Source of the DNA: Chromobacterium haemolyticum
Lineage (GTDB): Bacteria > Pseudomonadota > Gammaproteobacteria > Burkholderiales > Chromobacteriaceae
DNA: 64,000 nt
Assembly: GCF_002081825.1 (NCBI RefSeq)
Contig: NZ_MUKU01000008.1
Span: forward strand, 124,001 to 188,000
Direction: 5' to 3'
The position numbers and the translations under genes are program-made. A model generated the notes under the pieces. The model searched no databases, was not told where the DNA came from, and saw only the letters and a program-made list of their open reading frames with translations. Position 1 is the stretch's first letter. The number at the start of each line of letters is the position of its first letter. Shown here in pieces: positions 53,192 to 61,074 of the stretch.

Positions 53192-53851
53192 TCATCCCGC
53201 GCTAAAAGTCTTAATCGCTTTGACCGCCACGCCAAGCACCTTGAAATCCCGGCATACGAAAGGCTGCAAATCATGCATCAAGGAAATGCTTGAAAACAGA
53301 AAATGCTCGCCGTCGATGAATATCCGGCGGAAACAAGGCTGCTGGCCGGCCATGCTGACCAAGACCACATCGCCGTCCGCCGGACGCTCCTGCCGAGCCA
53401 CGATGAAAACGCTGCCCTGAGAAAAACTGGGAAACAGCGAATCATTGTTCAACAACACCGCAAACGCCTCCGCGGCGTCAAAGCCGGCGGCATCCACAAA
53501 ATAGCGTTCCGGCTCGATAATCATCCCGTCAAAAAACAGGGTCAACTCGGTGAATTTGATCAAGGGCACCGCGATGGCCGCAGGGCTGCCGACGGCTTCG
53601 CCTCCCAGATCGCTCTCCACGAAATCGCTCAACTTGACATCGAAAAACCGAGCCAGCTCCATCAAGGTCAGCAAAGTGGGGTTGCCCACGCCGCGCTTGA
53701 TATTGTTGATCGTCGCCACGCCCAGGCCTATCGCCTCGCTTAATTGCGCGGCGTCTACGCCGGCGCGCCCCATCAGACACGTCAGGTTTTTCGACGCCTT
53801 GCTCAACAAAGCGCCATGCTCGGCCTCCTCTTTCCACACCGCCCTGCTCAT
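53192..53851 (-). CDS. XRE-type regulator with LexA/CI-like S24 domain
   Basis: The 219-residue protein has an N-terminal HTH (about 20-80; AAQLSEAIGLGVATINNIKRGVGNPTLLTLMELARFFDV) and a C-terminal S24-like beta domain (about 135-215; NNDSLFPSFSQGSVFIVARQERPADGDVVLVSMAG). The Ser of the LexA dyad is kept, but the usual Lys is Arg (PCFRRIFID), so self-cleavage is unlikely. It lies directly upstream of the QPT gene and is the probable regulator of the three-gene operon. Confidence 0.88.
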   Translation of the reverse strand: MSRAVWKEEAEHGALLSKASKNLTCLMGRAGVDAAQLSEAIGLGVATINNIKRGVGNPTLLTLMELARFFDVKLSDFVESDLGGEAVGSPAAIAVPLIKFTELTLFFDGMIIEPERYFVDAAGFDAAEAFAVLLNNDSLFPSFSQGSVFIVARQERPADGDVVLVSMAGQQPCFRRIFIDGEHFLFSSISLMHDLQPFVCRDFKVLGVAVKAIKTFSAG

Positions 53852-54165
53852 TCAGCCCTCCATGTAAGTCGAATCCGTTCTGATTTCATTATTAATTTCA
53901 TATCCCAACATGCGCGCCCATTTTAAACGCAAGCGCCAAACCGGACGCAAGCATCAAACCATATTGTTCTTATCAGGCTATTCTTTTGTAATTTCGTCAC
54001 TACTCTTTTAAACAAAAAGACAATATAATAATTTGGCAACACTATATCATTCGAGGCATGCGCAAGATACTCGCGAGCCATAAATTTAAAAGAAGAAAAA
54101 TATCAACAAGAACAATTAAAACGACGCAATAGCCTGCCATCGCGCAATGCAGAGGAAACGCTTAA
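53852..54165. other. AT-rich intergenic region between divergent genes
   Basis: The 314 bases between the XRE/S24 gene and the small gene at 54166 are much richer in A+T than their surroundings. I see no gene, no long repeat and no clear promoter; TTGGCA near 54033 and several TATA-like runs are unconvincing. Confidence 0.5.
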
Positions 54166-54384
54166 ATGAGAATTTCAGAAGATGAATTCGCGCTGGACGT
54201 CATTGACGGCGAACCCGCCATCATTACCCAAGCCAGCGTGATTGGACAGCCGGGCAGCGAATGGGAAGGCTCCCCGGTATTCAAGAAAACCTATTTGCTG
54301 GAGTTGATCAGCCGCAGCCTGGAGCACGAGGTCATCAAGCCGGAAGACATCCAAAGCCTGATCCGAGTCGCGAAAAAACTCTGA
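54166..54384 (+). CDS. Small hypothetical protein
   Basis: The 72-residue acidic product (MRISEDEFALDVIDGEPAII...) looks soluble, with a C-terminal helix pair (YLLELISRSLEHEV and EDIQSLIRVAKKL). GAGG lies 9 bases before the ATG. The A+T content is higher than that of neighbours. I do not recognise the family; it may be a small regulatory or accessory protein. Confidence 0.6.
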   Translation: MRISEDEFALDVIDGEPAIITQASVIGQPGSEWEGSPVFKKTYLLELISRSLEHEVIKPEDIQSLIRVAKKL

Positions 54385-54435
54385 TCGCGCCGGACGCGTT
54401 TCCATCCTCGCCTCCGCTATTCGCCCGCCCTGGGC

Positions 54436-54466
54436 TTGGGTGCGTCGGGCCATTGCAATACAATGG
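54436..54466 (+). promoter_or_regulatory. Promoter with overlapping palindrome before the tautomerase gene
   Basis: TTGGGT (54436-54441) and TACAAT (54459-54464) are 17 bases apart. The palindrome CCATTG-CAATA-CAATGG (54450-54466) covers the -10 box, so a repressor could act here. The gene starts 77 bases downstream. Confidence 0.55.
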
Positions 54467-54543
54467 CGTATCGACCGCCGCCAATCCCTTCCCTCGCCAA
54501 CCCGGCGCAATGAGGAAGGCGGCGAAACACCACAGGCCCACAC

Positions 54544-54906
54544 ATGCCCCATCTGACACTGGAGTACAGCGGCAATCTGGCCGGCTTCGCCGCCGCGGAC
54601 GCGCTGCTGGACATCAACCGCGCGCTGCTGGCCAGCGGCCACTTCGAAGAAGCCGACATCAAAAGCCGCGCCGTGGCCTTGGAAGCCTGCCGCATCGGCG
54701 TCCACGATCTGCCCCGCGGCTTCGTCCACGCCAAACTGGCCATACTCAGCGGACGCAGCTCCGAGGAGAAACAGCAGCTGTCCGAACTGAGCCTGCAAGC
54801 GCTGGCAGACAGCGCCGCGCTGCCGCCTGGCATGGAAGTGCAATTGTGCGTGGAAATCCAGGAAATAGACCGCGCCAGCTACCGCAAACGCCTCATCGCC
54901 CGTTAA
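54544..54906 (+). CDS. 5-carboxymethyl-2-hydroxymuconate isomerase-like tautomerase
   Basis: The 120-residue protein begins MPHLTLEYSGNL. After Met removal Pro1 would be the catalytic base, as in the tautomerase superfamily, and the length and the C-terminal VEIQEIDRASYRKR match the CHMI (HpaF-like) group. In E. coli this enzyme acts in homoprotocatechuate breakdown, but no other gene of that pathway is near, so the substrate here may differ. The next gene follows after 14 bases. Confidence 0.8.
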   Translation: MPHLTLEYSGNLAGFAAADALLDINRALLASGHFEEADIKSRAVALEACRIGVHDLPRGFVHAKLAILSGRSSEEKQQLSELSLQALADSAALPPGMEVQLCVEIQEIDRASYRKRLIAR

Positions 54907-54920
54907 CGGAGAAACATCCC

Positions 54921-55673
54921 ATGACAGCGCTCAAACTCGCATCCCGCGGCCTGCTGGCCGCCGCCCTGCTCGCCGGCCTGGCCGGCGCGGCCCACGCCGC
55001 AGACGATATCGACCGCGTCAACCTGGAAGGCACGCTGGGCCAGGAACGCATCGGCATGAGCCTGCTGGTGAAAAACGGCAAAAGCTTCGACGGCGGTCAC
55101 TACTTCTACGGCCGCTATCTGAAGGACATCCCGCTGCGCGGCAAGCTGCAAGGCGAAACCCTGCTGCTGAGCGAACCGGGCGGCGGCGTGTTCAAACTGC
55201 GCTTCAAAAGCAACGGCAGCGCCGACGGCCAGCCGCTTAGCTTCGACAACAGCGTGGGCCTGGACGGCGACTGGACGCTGAAAACCAAGACGCTGCCGGT
55301 GATGCTGACCATGGGCGACATGGCGCCGGCCTCCGAAGGCCGTTGGTATCGGGACGTCACCGAGGAAAGCGACGCCGCTTTCGAAGCCCGGGTGCAAGGC
55401 TTCCAACGTGCCGCGCTGGCCGGCCAAGCGCAGCAGGCCAGCCGCTACGTGCATTTCCCGCTTAGGATCAACCACAAGGGCGGCAGCCGACAGATCGCCA
55501 ACGCCCGCCAGTTGCAAGCCGAATGGAGCGATATTTTCACTCCGGCCTACCTGGAGCTGCTGAAACAGCCTATGCCGCACAATCTGTTCGTGCGCAACGG
55601 CCAGGCGATGCTGGGCAGCGGCGTGGCCTGGTTCGACGCCAAGGGCGCGGCGGCGCTGAACCTGCCGGACTGA
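54921..55673 (+). CDS. Exported protein of unknown function
   Basis: The 250-residue product has a clear signal peptide (1-26, ending GAAHAA). The mature part starts with a beta-rich segment DRVNLEGTLGQERIGMSLLVKNGKSFDGGHYFYGRYLKDIPLRGKL, a pattern seen in periplasmic proteins that bind or respond to cell-wall stress but with no sure family, and ends in a separate alpha/beta segment (ARYVHFPLRI-like, about 175-245). GGAG precedes the ATG. Probably cotranscribed with the tautomerase gene. Confidence 0.7.
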   Translation: MTALKLASRGLLAAALLAGLAGAAHAADDIDRVNLEGTLGQERIGMSLLVKNGKSFDGGHYFYGRYLKDIPLRGKLQGETLLLSEPGGGVFKLRFKSNGSADGQPLSFDNSVGLDGDWTLKTKTLPVMLTMGDMAPASEGRWYRDVTEESDAAFEARVQGFQRAALAGQAQQASRYVHFPLRINHKGGSRQIANARQLQAEWSDIFTPAYLELLKQPMPHNLFVRNGQAMLGSGVAWFDAKGAAALNLPD

Positions 55674-55691
55674 CTCTGGCGCGGCGTAGCA

Positions 55692-55717
55692 GAAAGGGCG
55701 GCCACGGCCGCCCTTTC
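55692..55717 (+). terminator. Intrinsic terminator after the exported-protein gene
   Basis: GAAAGGGCGGCC and GGCCGCCCTTTC form a 12-bp perfect inverted repeat separated by 2 bases (so a real loop of 6-8), followed by TTC. It ends the tautomerase operon. Confidence 0.75.
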
Positions 55718-55809
55718 TTCATGGCGAAACAATCCGGCGTCAAAATATGCTGCATTGCAGCATGAAACGTTTTATGCTGAAGACTCCCCGCCCGCCACCG
55801 GAGCCCGTC

Positions 55810-57144
55810 ATGACCGCCGAACTCTCCGATCCGCCCCGCCTCCGCCTCAACGAACATCCGCAACGCCGGCAACTCAACCGCGAAGCCCACGCCAGGCCCG
55901 CGCTGCAGATAGCCGCCGACAACCGGGTCAGCTACCTGGCCTATCTGCACCGCCACATCAGCCGCGAACAGGAAAACTGGTTGTGCCGGGAACTGGCTCA
56001 GCAGTTGGGTCAACCGGCCCCGAACCCCGAGACTGGTCAATTCCAGCTGGACGCCCCGTTTGGCCGCGTGCGCTGGGAACGGCACGGCGAATTCTCCAGC
56101 TTCACCATTCTTGCCCACGGCGCGGAATCCAGCCCCTTCGCCCAACCCGCTTTGCAAGCCCTGCCGGCGGCCTGGTTGCCGCTGTTGCCCGGCAACGTGC
56201 TGGTGGCCGCCCATGCCGCGTTGCTGTCGCCCGGAGCGCTGCCGCTGCGCATTGAGGACCTGGCCGCCCAATGCTTCAACGGTCACGAACTGGCGGGCGC
56301 GGAGATAGGCGACGGCGCCGGCCGCGCCTACACCGATTTCCGCATCCATCCGGACGGCTTCTCCCGCTATCTGCTGGCGGACCTCTACATGGGCCGCCGC
56401 CAAGCCGGCCGCATGCTGCAGCGGCTGCTGGAGCTGGAAACCTACCGCATGCTGGCCCTGCTGGCGCTGCCGGTGGCCAAGAGCATCGCCCCGGAACTGG
56501 CCAAAGTGGACGAAGAACTTGCCGAACTCACCGGCGCCATAAGCGGCGCGGCCGCCGACAGCGAACCGCAGCTGCTGCACCGGCTGACCGAACTGGCCGG
56601 CGCCGCGGAAAACGCGCTGTCCCGCACCGACCACCGCTTCAACGCCTCCCTCGCCTATTACGACATCGTCCGCAACCGCGTCGCCGAACTGCGCGAACGC
56701 CGCATTCACGGCCTGCAACCTTTCCAGCAATTCGTGCAACGCCGTCTGGCCCCCGCCATGGACACCTGCCGCGCCGTGGCCTTTCGCCAGCGCGAACTGG
56801 CCGCGCGGGTCAACCGCGCCACCGCGCTGCTGCGCACCCGCGTTGACATCCGCCGCGAGCGGCAGAACCAAGCGCTGCTCACCTCGATGGAACGCCGCGC
56901 CGCCATGCAACTACACCTGCAGCAAACCGTGGAAGGCCTGTCCATCGCCGCCATCACCTATTACAGCGCCGGCCTGATCGGCTACCTGTTCAAGGGCGCC
57001 AAAGCCGCCGGCCTGCCCATCAACGTGGAGCTGGCCACCGCCGCAGCGGTCCCTTTGCTGGCGCTGGCCATCGCGCTGGGCCTGCGCCGCGCGCGGGACG
57101 CGCTGAGACGTCACGGCGAAACCTCCGGCGCGCCAAGCGGCTGA
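55810..57144 (+). CDS. DUF3422 family protein
   Basis: The 444-residue protein matches DUF3422: LNEHPQRRQLNREAHARPALQI near the N-terminus, YTDFRIHPDGFSRYLLADLYMGRRQAGRMLQRLLELETYRMLALLALPVAK in the middle and two C-terminal membrane helices (about 375-430, ITYYSAGLIGYLFKGAK and VPLLALAIALGLRRAR). The C-terminus resembles CorA-like membrane anchoring after a long helical part. Function is unknown. GGAG lies 6 bases before the ATG at 55810, which rejects upstream starts. Confidence 0.85.
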   Translation: MTAELSDPPRLRLNEHPQRRQLNREAHARPALQIAADNRVSYLAYLHRHISREQENWLCRELAQQLGQPAPNPETGQFQLDAPFGRVRWERHGEFSSFTILAHGAESSPFAQPALQALPAAWLPLLPGNVLVAAHAALLSPGALPLRIEDLAAQCFNGHELAGAEIGDGAGRAYTDFRIHPDGFSRYLLADLYMGRRQAGRMLQRLLELETYRMLALLALPVAKSIAPELAKVDEELAELTGAISGAAADSEPQLLHRLTELAGAAENALSRTDHRFNASLAYYDIVRNRVAELRERRIHGLQPFQQFVQRRLAPAMDTCRAVAFRQRELAARVNRATALLRTRVDIRRERQNQALLTSMERRAAMQLHLQQTVEGLSIAAITYYSAGLIGYLFKGAKAAGLPINVELATAAAVPLLALAIALGLRRARDALRRHGETSGAPSG

Positions 57145-57318
57145 AACCTGCCCATTCAGGCAGCCGGCCCGCGGTCCCATCGGCTATACCGAAACCATAG
57201 ACGCGGACCGCTGCCGCGAACTTTGCCGGCGCGGGTCCAGTCAGAAAAACGCCGCCCGCGCTCCAGCCCGACGGACAGAACCCACTGTCCGCGGCCGCGC
57301 CGGCCAAAGGAGAAACCG

Positions 57319-57888
57319 ATGAACGACACGCTATGCGCTGCCGCGCAGTCTTCCTTCGCCCTCAGCCCCAGCCTGACCGCCTCGCTGCGGCAACTGGACG
57401 CCTATCAGGCCAATCTGAACATTGAGCAGATCCGGTTGTTTCACGATTCGCTGCAACTGAGCCCGGATGATCTGCTGCCCTTCCGTCAATTCAGCGACGA
57501 ACGCTACCGCCGCAACCAGATCTATCTCAGTCCCTGGTGCGAGCTCTTGCTGCTCTGTTGGCGCAGCACCCAACGCAGCCGCATCCATAATCACCGCGGC
57601 AGCCTGTGCGGCTTGCGCGTGCTGCAAGGCGCCGCCACCGAAACCGTGTTCGAACGCACCGACCACGGCTTGGTGTACGCAGTGGAATCCCATCGACTGG
57701 AAAGCGGCAGCCTCACCATCAACAGCCATCTGGACATCCACCAGATCTCCAACCTCCAGCCCTACGGCGAAGACCTGGTCACCTTGCATCTATATTCCCC
57801 GCCGCTGCGCAAAATGGAGCTGTTCAGTCTGGAGTCGCCCCAAGTTGAACGCCCCGGCGACTCCATCAGCTGGGTGTACGAAATCTGA
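57319..57888 (+). CDS. Cysteine dioxygenase-like cupin
   Basis: The 189-residue protein has the CDO-type iron site: RSRIHNHRGSLCGLRVLQG (His residues near 92 and 94) and LDIHQISNLQP (third His near 145). Related enzymes oxidise cysteine, 3-mercaptopropionate or other thiols to sulfinates; the exact substrate is uncertain. AAAGGAG precedes the ATG. It lies between unrelated genes in the same direction. The 174-base gap before it shows nothing else. Confidence 0.8.
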   Translation: MNDTLCAAAQSSFALSPSLTASLRQLDAYQANLNIEQIRLFHDSLQLSPDDLLPFRQFSDERYRRNQIYLSPWCELLLLCWRSTQRSRIHNHRGSLCGLRVLQGAATETVFERTDHGLVYAVESHRLESGSLTINSHLDIHQISNLQPYGEDLVTLHLYSPPLRKMELFSLESPQVERPGDSISWVYEI

Positions 57889-57962
57889 CGCCGCGGCGGC
57901 CTTCTGGCCGCCTTGCTCCGCCGGCTCTACAATACAAATCCCCGCACGCACCAGGCCCAATC

Positions 57963-58589
57963 ATGCCCTCCTCCCTCCCCGCCGAATTGTTCGCCGATCT
58001 GCTCACCCACTTTCCCTGGCTGGACAGCGCCCAACCCCCGTGGCACTGGCTCGGCCGGTTGCCCGACAGCCTGGCGCGGCAATGCGCCTTACTGGATCCT
58101 GCGCACTGGGCGGTGGACGGAGACATCGCCATCCACCGCAGCGCCACGATAGAAGCCGGCGCCGTGCTCAAAGGCCCGTTGCTGATCGGCCCCAATTGTC
58201 GCGTAGCCGCCCACGCCTATTTGCGCGGCGGCGTGGCGCTGGCCAACGACGTGACGGTGGGACCGGGATCAGAACTCAAAACCTGCATCATCGGCCCCTA
58301 CTCGCGGCTGGCCCACTTCAACTTCGTCGGAGACTCCGTGCTGGGCGCGGACGTCAATATGGAAGCCGGCGCCGTCATCGCCAACCACTGGAACGAACGC
58401 CGCGACAAAACCATCACGCTGCGCTGCCGCCAGCAAGCCTGGACGCTGCCCACGCAGAAATTCGGCGCACTGGTGGGCGACCACAGCCGCATCGGCGCCA
58501 ACGCCGTGCTCTCCCCCGGCACCCTGTTGCCGCCCCACGCCGTGGTGGCGAGGTTGGAGCGGGTGGAGCAAGACTCAGGACAGGGATAA
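57963..58589 (+). CDS. Left-handed beta-helix (hexapeptide repeat) protein
   Basis: The 208-residue protein has an N-terminal helical part and hexapeptide repeats from about 55 to 195 (IAIHRSATIEAGAVLKGPLLIGPNCRVAAHAYLRGGVALANDVTVGPGSE, GDHSRIGANAVLSPGTLLPP). This is the fold of LpxA/GlmU-type acyltransferases. There is no nucleotidyltransferase domain, so it may be a sugar-nucleotide or acyl transferase or a bactofilin-like structural protein; function is open. Confidence 0.75.
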   Translation: MPSSLPAELFADLLTHFPWLDSAQPPWHWLGRLPDSLARQCALLDPAHWAVDGDIAIHRSATIEAGAVLKGPLLIGPNCRVAAHAYLRGGVALANDVTVGPGSELKTCIIGPYSRLAHFNFVGDSVLGADVNMEAGAVIANHWNERRDKTITLRCRQQAWTLPTQKFGALVGDHSRIGANAVLSPGTLLPPHAVVARLERVEQDSGQG

Positions 58590-58626
58590 ACCAAAGCCCT
58601 CCAGATTTCCGTGCCGCCTAAGACCC

Positions 58627-58695
58627 GCTAACAAATTCCTGATGCTGCGTTGCGTCGGCGCGCCTTGCCTCATGCGTGAAACTGATTTTGTTAGC
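58627..58695. repeat. Short inverted-repeat element, second type
   Basis: GCTAACAAA and TTTGTTAGC bound a 69-base stretch directly after the beta-helix gene, unrelated in sequence to the AGAGTCTGTTC family. It contains TGCTGCGTTGCGTCGGCGCGCCTTG-like GC-rich text. It may be a small non-autonomous element or a long-range hairpin. Confidence 0.5.
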
Positions 58696-58739
58696 CGCTC
58701 TAAACGGCCAGTGCGGAGCGCCTAGCGTCTTGAGACCTT

Positions 58740-58800
58740 AGAGCTTGTTCAAAGTCTCGCGAGCAAGGGCGAGACAAGGCGAAAACGGCTGAGATAGCAA
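58740..58800. repeat. MITE-like dispersed repeat, copy D (partial)
   Basis: AGAGCTTGTTCAAAGTC followed by the block TCTCGCGAGC...GCGAGACAAGGCGAAAACGGCTGAGATAGC matches the reverse complement of the right half of copy B. The left half is missing. It lies upstream of the arsenic operon. Confidence 0.7.
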
Positions 58801-58864
58801 AATGTATGCATGACCTCACAAGAGTGAACAGAGCGCAGGGCATGTTAATGAGTCTAGGCATTAT

Positions 58865-58888
58865 TTCAATATTTCTTGTATAGTTGAA
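58865..58888. promoter_or_regulatory. ArsR operator and -10 region
   Basis: TTCAA and TTGAA are separated by 14 bases, ending 2 bases before the arsR ATG, and TATAGT (58879-58884) lies inside. ArsR proteins bind such imperfect palindromes over the promoter. No ribosome-binding site is seen, so the transcript may be nearly leaderless. Confidence 0.55.
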
Positions 58889-58890
58889 AA

Positions 58891-59250
58891 ATGGAAAACA
58901 AAACCGCGACCCAAATCTTCGAATCCCTGTCATCCGGCATCCGTCTCGACATTTACCGGTTGCTAGTCAGACAAGGGATGGAAGGCATGGTGGCCGGCCA
59001 AATCGCCAGCACGCTCAAGCTTCCCGCCAACAAAGCGTCCTTCCACCTCAAGGGCATGACCCATGCCGGCCTGGTTTCGGTGGAGCAGGAAGGCCGCTAC
59101 CAGCGCTATCGGGCCAATCTGAGCTTGATGCTGGAATTGATCGCCTACCTGACCGAAGAGTGCTGCGCCGGTCATCCGGAGCAATGCATCGACATGCCTG
59201 CGGACTCGTGCTGCCCCGAAGCCGTGCGATCCCCATTACCCAAAAACTGA
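58891..59250 (+). CDS. arsR: ArsR family repressor
   Basis: The 119-residue winged-helix protein has MVAGQIASTLKLPANKASFHLKGMTHAGLVSVEQEGRYQRYRANL and a C-terminal cysteine cluster (EECCAGHPEQC and DSCCPE). The arsenite site therefore seems C-terminal, unlike the ELCVCDL motif of E. coli ArsR. It represses the arsenic genes until arsenite binds. arsC follows after 11 bases. Confidence 0.92.
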   Translation: MENKTATQIFESLSSGIRLDIYRLLVRQGMEGMVAGQIASTLKLPANKASFHLKGMTHAGLVSVEQEGRYQRYRANLSLMLELIAYLTEECCAGHPEQCIDMPADSCCPEAVRSPLPKN

Positions 59251-59261
59251 AAGCAGACCCC

Positions 59262-59741
59262 ATGAACGTGCTTTTTCTATGCACCGGAAACGCCTGCCGC
59301 TCCATCTTGGGCGAAGCCGTTTTCAATCATCTGGCCCCGGAGGGTTGGCGGGCCATGAGCGCGGGCAGCCAACCTACCGGACAAGTGCATCCACGCTCGC
59401 TGGCGTTATTGAGCCGTGAAGGCATTGCCGCCGAGGGCTGCCACAGCAAATCCTGGGACCATCTGCCGGCCACGCCCGACATCGTAATCACCGTCTGCGC
59501 CAGCGCCGCCGGCGAGACCTGCCCCACCTACCTGGGACCGGTGCTGCGCACCCACTGGGGCGTGGAAGACCCCGCCCACGCTACCGGCTCCGATGCTGAA
59601 ATCGACGCCGCGTTCATGTCGGCCTACCGCATTCTGCGCGCCCGCATCGAAGCCTTCCTGGCCTTGCCGCTGGCCGAACTGCAACAAGACCGCGCGCGCC
59701 TGAAAGCGGAACTGGATCGTATCGGCTCCCTGCTGCCCTGA
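59262..59741 (+). CDS. arsC: Arsenate reductase, LMW phosphatase (thioredoxin-coupled) type
   Basis: The 159-residue protein has the P-loop CTGNACRS (Cys8 as nucleophile, Cx5R), and ITVCASAAGETCPTYLGPV with the additional cysteines that form the redox relay. It reduces arsenate to arsenite. Length and motifs match the LMW tyrosine-phosphatase type. A longer upstream frame overlaps arsR and is rejected. Confidence 0.92.
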   Translation: MNVLFLCTGNACRSILGEAVFNHLAPEGWRAMSAGSQPTGQVHPRSLALLSREGIAAEGCHSKSWDHLPATPDIVITVCASAAGETCPTYLGPVLRTHWGVEDPAHATGSDAEIDAAFMSAYRILRARIEAFLALPLAELQQDRARLKAELDRIGSLLP

Positions 59742-59782
59742 AGGCAAAGGCCTGTCCGCTCGTTTGGAAAAGGAGAGTTGTT

Positions 59783-60853
59783 TTGTCCACCTCTTGTAAC
59801 GCCGCCCTGCGCCGGGACGACCCGGCCCCGATGAACCGGTTCGAACGCTACCTGACCCTCTGGGTTTTTCTTTGCATCGTCGCGGGAATCGCCCTGGGAC
59901 ACCTGCTTCCCCAGATGTTCCAGGCCATTGGCAAACTGGAAATCGCCCAGGTCAACCTGCCCGTCGGCTTGCTGATTTGGGTGATGATCATCCCCATGCT
60001 GGTCAAAGTCGATTTTGGCGCGCTGCACGAAGTGCGCCAGCATGTTCGCGGCATCGGCGTGACCCTAGTGGTGAACTGGCTGGTCAAGCCATTCTCCATG
60101 GCTTTTCTAGGCTGGTTCTTCATCCGCAATCTATTTGCCCCCATGCTCCCGGCGGAGCAACTGGACAGCTATATTGCCGGGCTGATCCTGCTGGCCGCCG
60201 CGCCCTGCACCGCCATGGTCTTCGTCTGGAGCCGGCTGACCCATGGCGACCCCTTGTTCACCCTGTCGCAGGTCGCCTTGAACGACAGCATCATGGTCGT
60301 GGCTTTCGCTCCGCTCGTCGGCCTGCTGCTCGGCATCTCCGCGATCACCGTGCCCTGGAATACCCTGCTGGTATCGGTGGCGCTTTACATCGTGATTCCG
60401 GTCATCCTGGCGCAGCTCTGGCGCAAGGCGCTGCTGGCCAAGGGCCAAGCCGCTTTCGATGCCGCCATGAGCAAGATCGGCCCCTGGTCGATGGCCGCCC
60501 TGCTCGCCACCTTGGTCCTGCTGTTCGCCTTTCAGGGCGAAGCGATATTGAAGCAGCCGCTGGTCATTGCCCTGCTGGCGGTGCCCATTCTGATCCAGGT
60601 GTTCTTCAACTCCGCCCTGGCCTACTGGCTCAACCGGCTCGTCGGAGAAAAACACAACGTGGCCTGCCCATCGGCCTTGATTGGCGCGTCCAACTTCTTC
60701 GAACTCTCAGTAGCCGCCGCCATCAGCTTGTTCGGCTTTCATTCCGGAGCGGCTTTGGCCACGGTTGTCGGCGTGCTGATCGAAGTGCCGGCCATGCTTC
60801 TGGTCGTTCGCATCGTGAACGCCAGCAAAGGCTGGTATGAAAGAAGCGCCTAG
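59783..60853 (+). CDS. acr3: Arsenite exporter, ACR3 family
   Basis: The 356-residue transporter has ten membrane helices, the conserved Cys in AAAPCTAMVFVWSRL (residue about 138) and Glu in GVLIEVPAML near the end. It exports arsenite, the product of ArsC. The start is a TTG at 59783 with AGGAG 7 bases before; the first ATG (59831) lacks a ribosome-binding site but would still give a complete helix 1. Confidence 0.94.
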   Translation: MSTSCNAALRRDDPAPMNRFERYLTLWVFLCIVAGIALGHLLPQMFQAIGKLEIAQVNLPVGLLIWVMIIPMLVKVDFGALHEVRQHVRGIGVTLVVNWLVKPFSMAFLGWFFIRNLFAPMLPAEQLDSYIAGLILLAAAPCTAMVFVWSRLTHGDPLFTLSQVALNDSIMVVAFAPLVGLLLGISAITVPWNTLLVSVALYIVIPVILAQLWRKALLAKGQAAFDAAMSKIGPWSMAALLATLVLLFAFQGEAILKQPLVIALLAVPILIQVFFNSALAYWLNRLVGEKHNVACPSALIGASNFFELSVAAAISLFGFHSGAALATVVGVLIEVPAMLLVVRIVNASKGWYERSA

Positions 60854-61074
60854 CCGCAAAACTCAATAGGGGAGCGCCCCGCAAGGAGCTGAAAACGGTT
60901 AAGAACAGGCTGATGCGACTTGCCTGGGATCAGCCACATCTAAACGCAGGATAACCGGAGTATCCGGTCATCCTGACGATAGGGTGCCTGAGCTAACTTT
61001 GCTGATTGAACAAATCCCATCCAGGGAACCTGTATTCCATCAACGATAGTTGCTAGCTCAGGCCTTCCCAGGGC
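60854..61074. other. Gap with two inverted repeats after acr3
   Basis: A hairpin AGGATAACCGGA/TCCGGTCATCCT (one mismatch) lies at 60948-60974 and may end the ars operon. GCCTGAGCTA (60986-60995) and its inverse TAGCTCAGGC (61054-61063) bound a 78-base stretch right at the start of the AT-rich region. No gene is visible. Confidence 0.5.
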
